Source of the DNA: Hypomesus transpacificus
Lineage: Eukaryota; Chordata; Actinopteri; Osmeriformes; Osmeridae
NCBI RefSeq assembly: GCF_021917145.1
Contig: NC_061070.1
Location: 14,406,772-14,470,771, forward strand
Direction of reading: 5' to 3'
Length of the DNA: 64,000 bases
Part shown: one piece after another, positions 53,703 to 64,000 of the stretch
Layout of the letters: the number at the start of each line of letters is the position of its first letter
Position numbering within the stretch: the stretch's first letter is position 1
Program-made: the position numbers and the translations under genes
The notes under the pieces: model-generated
The model's input: only the letters and a program-made list of their open reading frames with translations
What the model was told of the DNA's origin: nothing
Databases searched by the model: none

Positions 53703-56655
53703 ATGGCTACAGCATCTAGTTGTGAGTGGAGAGCTATCTGCGATAAATTTACATCTGCTCAACATCTTTCGGATGTAGAATCTCGAAAAGACCCAGAGAA
53801 TGATCCCTTTCGTTCAAAGTATAACGCAAGGGAATTACTGAAGGAAATACACTGCTCCTTAAAAAACTTCTATGTCGAACATGACAACGAGAGTAACGCC
53901 AATGAAGCCGACCACCTCCCCACAGAACAACCTATTGACGGAGCAAAGGACGATGCTTTTGGGCGAGGCCACTGTGGAGATTCCCCTGTTGGGATTCAAG
54001 CAGCTCAACTCGGGGCAATAGAGTTTTATTTGGGGGTAAACCATGTAGAAACAGAGGAGTTGTCTGCCGGAGAGGAACATCTGATGAACTGCATGAAATT
54101 GCTGGAGAAGTGCAATATGTCACCAGACAACGTGTCGCTGTTCATCCAAGTCAGGGTAATGCCTCTCTGCAGTAACCCTACTGTACTGTAGTTATGATAT
54201 TGTTTCCCGAAACCCCCAATAAGGGGGTGTAAAAACACTGATGTCAAGCCAGATAGTTGTTTTGTAACTGTTTTATTCCTTACAGAATCAACTGGGAATT
54301 CTGTGGGCTGGCCGAGATGAAATCGAGAAAGCCCAAGGGTATCTAGAGACGGCTGAAGCCATGTACAAACGTTTCATGAAAGAGGTTAGTGCGCAACGTT
54401 GACAGTCCTGACAAATGTAACGGATTAATTAAGTACAACCCCTTTTGACACAGTTGTCTAATGTGTTTCAGCATTGGTTTAATTGTGTTTTTTTATTATG
54501 ATATAGGATGGATTGCCTCCAACAGACATTACTGAGTACTTTGCAGCAGAGGAGGAGAAGTTGTCACAGCAAGAAAGAACCAAACGGTACTCTATCATGA
54601 TCACAGCCAAAAAGCTACTTTCTCAAAAACGAGCATACACTCTTAAACTGTGCTTCAGTTGTACATAATATATGTTTATACACTGGTACACATTGTATAA
54701 ACAGACTTGTTACACATTGGTAAGAAGTGAGCACTTTCTATGGATAAATAGTTGGACATGCCTCTTGTCAATATTAGACTATATCACTAACCCACTTAAA
54801 ACATAACAAACATCTAGGCTATTTATTGATCTGTCAGTGAGTGTGGGGATCACATCAAGTAATGTATGAGGTTTTGATGATGCCATTGTTGTGGTCTCTT
54901 GAAACAGGTTTGAGATGGTTTACACACACACTCTGTACTACCTGGCCCAGGTATATAAGAACCTTGAGCAGTTTGATAAGGCAGGCTCCTACTGCCATTG
55001 CACTCTGCAGAGACAGTTGCAGTACAACCAGTTCTCTCCTCTGGAATGGGCCATCAACGCTGCCACCCTATCACAGTACTACATCACCAAGGTAAACACA
55101 CTCACCCAGCACTGAAACATAACCAGGATAGAGTTTTGTGTCTTACTGTATTTTGATATGTGTGTGGGTGTGTGTGTGTGTGTGTGCATGACCAGAATCA
55201 CTACATGGAGGGCAGACACTGCCTGGCAGCAGCCAGTGTCATTGCAGGTTTGGCTGGAGAAGTCCCTTCCGAGGCTGCTGCTCTGGAAAGTAGGTTTTTA
55301 ATGTGCTGCTCATAGATACATCTTTCGATACATTACTGTCCATCAAAACGACCTGACTACTTACCTGGTCTTGCCTGCTCCCCTTTGTATCCAGGTGAAG
55401 CAGAGAGTGAGCGACGAGAGCAGCTGAGACAAAAGAGGGCTGAGATTGCTAGGTGTTGGATCAAATACTGCCTTAACTTGCTACAAGATGCCAAAAAGCC
55501 TTTAGAGGTAACATACAGTGATACATCGTTTCTGGCGATTCGGACTCTGGGATTACATGGCCATTGACTGTATGTACCATTAAAATAACCGTGTGTGTTT
55601 GACTCTGTCTGGATCGTTCATCTTCAGGACAACATTGGCGAGCTGGATGTGGATCATCAGGAGGAGCTGAGGAGGGCCAGGCAGGGAGAAGAGGAGGAGA
55701 AGGAGAGGGGGAGGAAGAGTGCCATCCTCTTTGACTCCAGTGACACCTTCGACTCCATCTGCGGCCTGGAAGAAAAGGTCAGCTGCACCTTTCCTCTGGA
55801 CTTCCAGGAGGCCCGAGCCGTGTTCCTGGTTGGCCAGAGCTACGTGAACGAGGCCAAGGACTACTTTGAGATGGATGGCCACGTGACGGACCACATCGAG
55901 ATCCTGCAGGACCACAGCGCCCTGTTCAAGGCCCTGGCTTTCTTTGAGGAGGACCTAGAGCGGCGCTGTAAGATGCACAAGCGTCGAGTGGACCTGCTGG
56001 AGCCCATCTGCAAGGAGTTGAATGCCCAGTATTACCTGCTCATCTGCCGCCAGCTGCAGTTTGAGCTGGCTGAGACCCACTATGAAATGATGGACCTGAA
56101 GCTGGCCGTGGCCAACCGCCAGGACCAGCTGGATGCTCACACCGTCAAAAAGTTTAACCATCTCTGTTCCTCTTCGATCAGGTAAGAAGGACCTTTATGA
56201 AGTAAAATGGTCTCCCCTTTCACCATGATGATGTTAAAACAACAGCAGCCAACTGGCCAGATGCATGTTTGTGTGTACCTAAACCCCTCCATCTTGTTGG
56301 TGACTTGTTACAACGGTGACCATATGACCCCAGGTACTACCAGATGTTCCTGGACTCCCTCCGTAGCCCTGAGGGAAAGGTTCCTGATCGCCTGGAAGAT
56401 GATGTCCTGCGGCCAGCTCTGGTTGCCAGGTTCAGGGTGGCACGCCTTAATAGCCGTTTGATAAGTGCGAACCCTACCGGCCAGCTGGAGAACCTGAATG
56501 TCTCCCTGGAGGGCTACCAGTCGGTGGTGCAGTACTGTGAGGACCACCCCGAGGCATGTGCTGCTGTGGAGACAGAGCTGGAGCTCAGTCAAGAGATGGT
56601 CAACCTGCTACCGCTCAAAATCAATAGGATTAAAGCCAAGACGGCAACTAACTAA
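53703..56655 (+). CDS. kifbp: KIF1-binding protein (KIFBP/KBP)
   Basis: A cytosolic, largely helical TPR-like protein that binds motor domains of certain kinesins (KIF1, KIF15 and others) and blocks microtubule binding; loss causes Goldberg-Shprintzen syndrome in humans. The protein starts MATASSCEWRAICDKFTSAQ at the first ATG (53703). Exon 1 (53703-54155) has YNARELLKEIHCSL and LGVNHVETEELSAGEEHLM. Later exons read NQLGILWAGRDEIEKAQGYL, YTHTLYYLAQVYKNLEQF, EWAINAATLSQYYITK and ARCWIKYCLNLLQDAKKP. The largest exon, about 55628-56181, has DHIEILQDHSALFKALAFFE and RRCKMHKRRVDLLEPI. The last, about 56335-56655, has FLDSLRSPEG and ends in TKxxTN-style residues (RIKAKTATN). About 600 residues, as in mammals. 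srgn follows, as in human 10q22. Confidence 0.96.
55160..55186. repeat. (TG)n microsatellite
   Basis: TG-rich run in a kifbp intron shortly before an acceptor. Confidence 0.8.
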
Positions 56656-57479
56656 CTGACTGACTGAATGGTTTATTTGCTGAGAAATATGTATTGCCCT
56701 GTTTGAAATGCTCCTTGAAATGCTTCCTCCCTCAATCCCATCCTTGTGGGAAGCCCTGATTTAATGGCATTCGATAGTTCCAAGGTAAAGTTGTGTACTG
56801 CCAGGAGTTATAAGGAGGAAGGTGAGGGAGGTTGGAAGCATTTTTCAAACATTTAGGCAGGATTTTCAGAGGCTGATGTCTGTGCACAGCTTGCTTCAAA
56901 CCCCTGCTATGTCTGAAGACTAATGAAGTTTACTCAGCAGAACTAAACACCAAGTCTTTTGGACGTTTCTTGATATATATTGTATATATATGCTAATCTT
57001 TGCTTTAATATTTGCGTTTAACTTTGGACCAATGTAAAAACTAAGACTAACCACTAATATGCATGGCAATTTCATTTGTTTACATTTATTTATTTTCTGA
57101 TTGTTTCGCCTGCACTGTCATGAGTAGATATGTAATAATTCTAAATGTTGTGAAAAAATGCTACATGACACTGGTATTTGGCACTGTGTTTGTTTTACTT
57201 CTGCCAAGTGATGAACTCAAGTAAAGATTACATTTAAAGATTCCTCTGTGCACTCTAATCAAGTTGTTGTGTCAGTGGTGAGGTCCATGTAAGTGCGTAA
57301 AGTGGACTGAAGAGGTCGCTGTCTACATCAGGGAAGTGACTGCCATGATGAACCTTTACTGGGTTTGATATAATGGGAGGTTGTTTTCTAGAACCAGTAG
57401 GAATTTAGCATGATTACTCAAGAATAAGGTGTTGGAGTGAAGGCTGCTGGAAAGGGGGAATGTCTACATTTGATCAATC

Positions 57480-58142
57480 ATTTACATTTATGCATTTAGC
57501 AGACGCTTTTATCCAAAGCAACTTCTAAGAGAGAGCATTACAAAAGAGCATAGGTCATTGATCATAACAACGAGGTAGCCCCAAACATTGCAAGCAGCCA
57601 AAACATGAAGCATGCATTGTGAAAAACCAAATAAGCTGATTTTCTCACGATTTCAAAGCCTAATTTAACATACTTGTCTGTGTTTTTTTTTTTCATTCAC
57701 ATTTGGATGGGTAGTTAACAACATTCTCCTGTGGTGTGATGATCTTAAAAATAATTTTCAGTTCTGCTTTACAGCCACTTTAAACCTCTTTAGGATTGAA
57801 AAAAATCTATCCTGAAGAGATTTAAGAGTTTTGTAGATGAGTTTTCGTGCTCAGAGGTCCACACCACAACCCAGTTCTAAATGAGAGGAAAGTGTGCAAG
57901 TTCAGCACACTTTCGTCATAGGGAATTCTCAGTTCCGAGAAGGCCAGGTGCTGACTTGCCTTACATAGATGTGGTCCATGTTATCATGAAAGATGAGTTT
58001 ATGAGCCAAGAATGAACACTCTTACAAAATGACTGCATCACATCATCAATTCTTAAGAAAATGGTCCTGACAGGAAAGATATACACCTTGAGGCAGCCAT
58101 AAATAATATAGTTTAGCGTCTGCTGAATGACTAAATGTAAAT
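57480..58142. mobile_element. Non-autonomous element with 27-bp imperfect inverted ends
   Basis: The left end ATTTACATTTATGCATTTAG continues to AGACGC (57480-57506). The right end, 58116-58142, is its inverted copy with about four differences (GCGTCTGCTGAATGACTAAA then TGTAAAT). The 663 bp between show no coding frame. No target duplication is clear, so the superfamily is open. The same GCGTCTGCTAAATGACTAAA word is the tail of the local SINE, so two opposed SINE tails are an alternative. Confidence 0.55.
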
Positions 58143-59708
58143 ATGGGCCTGTGCCAACCCACATTTGAAGATGGAGAGCCAGTCAGAAAGGCATTTTCTT
58201 ATCAGCCACAATCAAATTCATTTTTACTCAACCCTAGTTAAAAAGTATTTCAACAACACATTTCCCATGTCCTAATCATGAGTTTGATACAAGTTTTAAC
58301 AGGCAGTATCTCACTTCCTCTTTAGATGTTGGTGAGATCGACGATGTGTGAAAGTATCATCTGAAGGATGTTCACTGTTTAGGCCACAGCCTTTATGTTT
58401 GTGTTTTTGAAAATACATGATTCAAGTTTGAAAGGTTGCCTGTGCTTATAATATTTTTTTTTAATAAAAAAAAGTGGTTAAATGATGCTTTGATATACTG
58501 CCTAATTTGTGAGTGACAACTGATCTTAATTTAGATATGACGTGGGAGAGAATAAAACAATCATCCAACCGTTTGTAACAGTGGTAGGGCTAGTTGCACA
58601 ACAATCAGAACAGAAGAAAGTTAATGACAGACCTATACTGTTTCAGCTCAGATAAGTGTGATTTGATTTAATATCAGTCTCGACCATGCAATGAGGTTCT
58701 GGTCAGACCTTCCTCCCATATACTTTAGATCTACTATGTGGTTGTCACCACAGAACAACGTAGTCAATGCGTACGCTCGGCAAACCCTGCTGTTCAGAGT
58801 CCCTCACACTCAAACAGCAACCCAGTTCTCTTCCCCATCGTTCTCCCTCGCCTAGCCTATATTACATCCTTGCTTTCCCCTGACCTATGTCCTTATTCCC
58901 TCCTCTGTTGAGCTTAAAAGGATCTTGGATGGGTGTAGGATCCTTCTATGCTCCTAAACCCATAATAGAGGAGCAGAACAATGGACATATCAAGGGTGAC
59001 AGTCCTGACTGTGACTTGAACTTTACTCTAATGTGAAAGTGGTTAGGGAAGAAACCTCAGGCTGACAATTACAGTTCAGCCTGTCACCTCTAAAGTCCCA
59101 TAAAACTATATTTACTTTTCTTATCAAAATGTATGAGTATAGACACGGACACGTGTGAATATTGTTTCTGCATTTTGTTGTAGTCCAAGGATAAGGCGTT
59201 GTCAAACTTTTGACCCCTTTCATGATGAACAGCATACCAATATGCACACATTGCATAGTTACAGACTTTCGATATAGTATACATAAGTCTGACGGACTAA
59301 GTCTTTAAAACGGTACATGTACTAGGTCACAAATCTTCACATCAAACACTTAGTTTCCTCCTCAAATTGAATGTGGTAAGGAACTGCGCCTCAGGCAGTT
59401 ATCACACTCTCACTCTCTGGTACCTTGGACAGACAGCCACTGTGTGACGGAGTGACCTTGTTTCAAGCAACAGTTCATGGTAAAAAAAAAAAGTGCAGAT
59501 GAGTAAGTCTTCTCAGGCACATGGTTTAACAAGAGTAAAGTTTTAGATAGGTATACATTTTCTTTTATTTATTATCTTAATGTTGAGTGAATTCTGCTTC
59601 TATCCAAAGTAACAACAGGAGAGAAATGTGTATCTGAATTGAAGTAACTACTTGCTCTAGTGGTACTCAGAAGTGTTAAGCATGTGTGTGTTTTCCGTGT
59701 CTGTGAGT

Positions 59709-59724
59709 GGGGGGGGGGGGGGGG
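59709..59724. repeat. Poly(G) run of 16
   Basis: Homopolymer in the intergenic interval; its length is easily misread by sequencers. Confidence 0.85.
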
Positions 59725-60932
59725 TGGAGATAGTGTAGAAATGTGTCATTTCCTGTTGGCACAAACGATAACAGACAACTACGACCGCTTCCTGTTTCAT
59801 TTGACAATTCTGCATCAGTTGGAAATAAACAACATTCAACTTGTGCTACTGTAAAAAGAAGCTCCACGCAGCAACAACAGTTTGAACTTCTGTCAAAACA
59901 ATAATTATTACCATCTAGAATAATGAACTCTCGGTTGTTTCCCATCATCCAATCCGAGATTATAGTTTGGTAAGACTTGGATTGGTGCCTTACCCCATTT
60001 TTGTCTCATCTAGACTTGTCCAGTCTGTACACCACCTCTCATCCAAATATTTGGCAAGTTCTTGTCAGACGGCTGTATAACATTTTGCATAGTTGGTTAC
60101 ATGTTGGCCCACCATGTTCCCTTTTCTAATGTTGTCCAATCGGTTAGATCTGTATAATTAGCATCTATTTTACAGATTACACTAAACTTCACTCTTTCCA
60201 TGTACTTTAACAGTTCACTTTTATTTTTTCTTTGGTGAAGGCTTCCAATGTTTTCCTTAACATTGGTTATGTTGTTTTGCGTTCTGGTTTAGCTGTTTAT
60301 ATATACGCCTGCTCAAGCTCCTGACCACACACCTCAAAATACCAGTATGCAAGAATCACCAAGGCAATAACATCCTTCATTATGCCCATTTTTTATTTCA
60401 ACATAATGGTTAAATATTACAAATGTAATTGAGTCAAGGTTACATGTTACATGTCCCAACTCACATTCCTCTCCAGGTCCAGGTCTCTAACTAGTGATAT
60501 GCTGGTCACATGAAGAGTTCATGTGACAGATAGACAATACTATGGAGGCTATGTACGCCACATGTGTATATGAAACCACGGTCATAGGGTCAGCAAAAGA
60601 TACAACAACAAAAAAGAATAAATACTTCGTGAGTCTACTGACATCAAGATGGTTATCAACCATCCATATTTGTTACGATGTTTTTTTCCCCTCAATAATG
60701 TCTCTTCAGTGGGAAGAGCACAAAAGAGGTATGCCAGATATGGTAGTGTAAAGTTTCCAGTGCGGATGTTAAACTTCTTGCCGAAGACGTCTTATTTCAG
60801 GAAACAATGACGCATAAATGGGCAGGGTTTTAAAGTATTTCGCCATTAAGTTGATATATAATATCCACACACCACAGGAGCAGTCAATATTTAGAATATA
60901 TCGTACTATTTTGTTTTCGTATATCGAAAACA

Positions 60933-63397
60933 ATGACGGGCTTACTGAAAATGAAGATGTTCGTATCACTGATCGTCCTTTACGTTCTTTTGGATAACGG
61001 ACTCGGTGAGTCAATTTACTGCCCACTTTTATGCGCTTTCCGCTTTACAGATTCGTTATTGACAGAACAACAGAGATAACCCATGAGACAATATATTGGT
61101 TAAACAGTGAAGAATATGTTTAAACGTTGATGTTTAAGCCTATAAGTAAAACATAAAGTAGTAGTATATCACAAACTAATATCTGCACGCATCTTTCTCG
61201 TTCGCCGTCGCTAAGAATACTGTAAGCCCAAATCTGTCTAGTAAGACAGGCCTGATGAAACCGAAAATTAAATAACACAACAGAAATGCAACATTGTAAC
61301 GTTACAATGTTGCAATTGTTTTCTTAGAGGACTTTGAGGTTAAAGACATCGCAGTTGTTCACTGGCCACAAAACATCAAGTTAGCCTATGGTGACCTAGG
61401 TGTTTTATAATAAAATAACAATTTGACCCATATCCATAATTCATTTCAATTCATCATGTGCTGGGCAGGACAGAACTGTCCAGGCGTGATGAACATCAGC
61501 AGGCATGTCCTTAACAACCTTATCATACAGGCCACTACGACAGTGATGACCAGGCAGATATCATCAAACTCACTTTAAAGACCTAACCCAGGTTAAAAAC
61601 ACACAAAATACATGAGCCAATCCCAGCCCAATAAAGATTATCCTTAATTTCAAGACAAATTGTATATTTACGATGTACTTATGGTTTGAAGGAGTGAAAG
61701 ACTGGTATGTGGTCCTCCAGTAATGTAATGGTTACTCACCTTTTTCTATGCTGTACAGGTGCCCCAGCCTCTGGCCCAGGCAAAGGCAGGTACATGTGGA
61801 TCAAGTGTCGTCCAAATGGTCAGAATGCCAACTGCATCAAACAGAGAGGACCATTGCAGGATCTACCAGGACTCCCAGACAGACTTCCAGCATCTGCTGT
61901 CAAGGACCTGTATGTATAAACTTCTGTTAACAAGTTTCACTTTTGAATATTGTTGATTCACATTGTTGTGAGTAACAGTACAGTTAGCTACTGTAGCATC
62001 ACTGTTGATTGTATGTACCACTTTTTATACCAGTCAGGATTGTCAGTAGTGAAAATAGGATCCTATATCAGTGATGAATGAACATGGTGTGTGCCCGATG
62101 AACATGCATATTCTCAACCTCCAGAGCATTACACTGTAGGCCTTATGTTTCTCTTGGCCTGCTCTGTGTAGGTATGCAGCCAGGGATGAAAGTACATTAT
62201 TATTAGCAGTTACTGTAATTTATCAGGCAGAGTTAAGTATTCTGTAGTGTTTTTACACGTCACCATTGAGGTGTAAAAGACCAAAGTCCAATTGAGAACT
62301 TGTTAACCACATTGATGCTAACCCCCTACAAATGGTTCATTTTGTTATGTCAACATCTCTGGATGTTTACACAAAACCTGAATATCCTCCTGCATTTCTG
62401 CACTTGTCTCTGGCCTGTCTTGTTTGTGGGACTGTGCTATGATATAGGCCATTAACCAAATGGTCCCATGACGTGACTTCAGCTTGAGATCTTCCTACCA
62501 TTATTATCCTATTTTCTACAACATTGTCATGCAGAGTTTAGATTATGGATGATCATCTCAGCCTCACTATGGATAATTATCAGTCAGTTTCACAAGTACG
62601 GCACTACTACACAGTAGATACTGGAACAGTGTGTTCTAGAAAGTTTCACCACTGAGGAAACTTGTTATCATCACAACTTCCTCTTCACTTTTTCAAGCGG
62701 TTACATTCATGCATTGGAGTGTCAGCTCATTCTTTTTAGCTGTGTTGAATGTTGTTTATCAAGACTAAATCAAGCTCAGTCATATAAAGAGATTCCAGAC
62801 AAATCAGAGTCAAAGAGGATGGATGTAGGAAGGGGGGTTCCTACTCCTTGTAGCCTGAATTCTTTGCTACAGGGAGAATCACAGGAAGGGCTTTGAGGAT
62901 GTGGAGCCTAGTGGCTAATAGCTCTGTGCTTCTGTTATTGTTCCAGACTGAATAAGAACCCTGCGCTTGACGAGCAGGAGGCAACCGGCCTCGAATGGAA
63001 AGATCAGCAGGAGGAGGATCAGAAGGTGGAGGAGGCAGTGCAGGAGGAACAAGAAGAGGAGGTGGAGGAGGCAGTGCAGGAGGAACAAGAAGAGGAGGTG
63101 GAGGAGGCAGTGCAGGAGGAACAAGAAGAGGAGGCGAAGGAGGAAGGACAGGAAGACGTGTATGAGGACGAGTTAGAAGAGGATGTTGATGAGGAAGAAT
63201 ACCAGTATGAGGTAGACCCAGTTCTGGTGGAGCCTGTGGAGGAGCAATCTGGGGAGGGCTCAGCCGCTGGACCTTTCCTCAATGACCAGGGCTCTGGGGA
63301 GTTAGACTACTCCAGCTTTGTCTTTCCTGAGAAGGTCATGATAGATCAGGTCATACCTCCAGTTCAGGAGATGAAAGAAGACCTCCTTCTCCTGTAG
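60933..63397 (+). CDS. srgn: Serglycin-like granule proteoglycan core protein
   Basis: Serglycin is the core protein of intracellular proteoglycans in blood-cell granules. Three exons (60933-61005, 61759-61909, 62947-63397) match the three-exon plan of SRGN. The signal peptide is MTGLLKMKMFVSLIVLYVLL, cleaved before or near APASG. Exon 2 carries the family signature RYMWIKCRPNGQNANC, with both cysteines (human RYQWVRCNPDSNSANC). Exon 3 is acidic: a 12-residue unit VEEAVQEEQEEE occurs three times exactly (63026-63133). Two likely glycosaminoglycan sites follow, EEQSGEGSAAG and DQGSGELDYSS. The protein ends EMKEDLLLL, about 224 residues in all; the human protein has 158. The long Ser-Gly repeat of mammals is absent. 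Position next to kifbp is conserved with human 10q22.1. Confidence 0.88.
63026..63133 (+). repeat. Three perfect 36-bp tandem repeats in srgn exon 3
   Basis: Units at 63026-63061, 63062-63097 and 63098-63133 are identical at the DNA level, each starting GTGGAGGAGGCAGTGCAGGA. They encode VEEAVQEEQEEE. Perfect identity implies recent expansion or homogenisation. Confidence 0.95.
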
Positions 63398-64000
63398 AGT
63401 TATTGCAGAGAACAGCAATACTTCTGAAATGGCTCGTACTGTTTTAAGTGATTCCTTATCTGGCAACATATCTAAACATCATATGAACGATGGTAAATGC
63501 CCGATTTGATACATTTACTGTATATAAAACTGTCCTATAAAAGGGCTGTTCTGTGTAGGATAAGCTTAATTTGCACCTCATTTTCCAAAATTTGTTAAGA
63601 ATATCTTTTTTTATATCGTCATTTGTATTCATTTGATTAAACCAGTGACCTTTATATACATAACCTCTGTGCACATAAACGGATTTGAAGGGATTTTGTG
63701 TTTTTTCTTTGCTTGCTGTATTGAGACAGTTACAGTAATCAATATAGCACCTTTGCCCCCCCCCCCCCCCCCCAAAAGCCTATAGTCTATAAGCAATACG
63801 TTATTTAAAAGTTTCGATGTAGATCTCAGTTTAAAATAATCTGTAACCAGGCTTAATTTCTGTCCTAAAACCTAGCCTATCATATGTTATTAGGTGCAAG
63901 ACTGCATAGCTACTACTAAATATCTGTAGTGGTCACAATTAGACATGTTATCACTCTTTTCTTGTCTTATTTCTAACAATGGGATGAAAAACAAGTGTAT
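63398..64000 (+). other. srgn 3' UTR and downstream
   Basis: An ATTAAA at 63636-63641 is a plausible poly(A) signal about 240 bp after the stop. A C18 run lies at 63756-63773. Nothing else is seen to the window end. Confidence 0.5.

Larger units (their letters stand above)
56656..60932. other. Intergenic kifbp-srgn interval
   Basis: The kifbp 3' UTR occupies the first several hundred bases (AAGTAAAGATT near 57220 could be a weak poly(A) context). A TIR-bounded repeat lies at 57480-58142 and a poly(G) run at 59709-59724. Near 60851-60862 GATATATAAT is TATA-like, about 75 bp before the srgn start, and ACCACA (a RUNX-type core) follows at about 60869. No coding exon is supported; the open frames here lack family similarity. 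Confidence 0.5.

Noticed and set aside
62915-63282. Leu-rich and Ser/Cys-rich frames antisense to srgn exon 3
   Set aside because: Shadows of the Glu-rich repeat; the sense frame has the signal peptide, family signature and proper splice borders.

Overview
The window is vertebrate nuclear DNA, almost certainly from a ray-finned (teleost) fish. Its genes are multi-exon with GT-AG introns, the proteins are typical vertebrate orthologues, and the repeats are of fish type: short hAT-like elements with 8-bp target duplications and a tRNA-derived SINE. AT-rich, TAGC-rich DNA surrounds several promoters. I recognise ten intact protein genes, one small intact-looking gene I cannot name, and one decayed sulfotransferase copy. 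I see no retrovirus, Polinton, CRISPR array or bacterial-type operon.

Layout, left to right. dnajc12 (+, 384-1527) and cox5b (+, 2203-3332) lie in tandem. herc4 (-, 4045-10664) meets cox5b tail to tail; its untranslated first exon lies near 11566-11740. A small four-exon gene for a 92-residue single-pass membrane protein (+, 12258-13268) shares the herc4 upstream region. An adtrp/aig1-family lipid hydrolase follows (-, 14039-15410), then the remains of a cytosolic sulfotransferase (-, 15850-17121). fam83h (-, 18366-24247) and iqank1 (+, 25754-30534) are head to head over about 1.5 kb. mlh1 (+, 31106-35349) and lrrfip2 (-, 36485-51333) are tail to tail, with poly(A) signals only about 40 bp apart. 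kifbp (+, 53703-56655) diverges from lrrfip2, and srgn (+, 60933-63397) ends the window.

The gene order is a mosaic of three human neighbourhoods, as I know them: dnajc12, herc4, kifbp and srgn (10q21-q22), fam83h with iqank1 (8q24.3), and mlh1 with lrrfip2 (3p22.2). Each small block keeps its internal arrangement, so blocks rather than single genes have moved. The genes are ordinary nuclear genes with unrelated jobs: chaperone, respiratory chain, ubiquitin ligase, mismatch repair, keratin scaffold, kinesin regulation and granule proteoglycan. Only shared promoters and convergent 3' ends link them.

The most interesting features are protein-level. The C-terminus of iqank1 looks like an AAA5 module of dynein heavy chain, and one upstream exon lacks a good splice donor next to a SINE. 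fam83h carries a mucin-like 12-residue repeat tract that lengthens it to about 1761 residues. srgn has three identical 36-bp acidic repeats in place of a long Ser-Gly tract. lrrfip2 has an in-frame 24-bp minisatellite exon and alternative coiled-coil exons. The 92-residue membrane protein is the best candidate for something undescribed.
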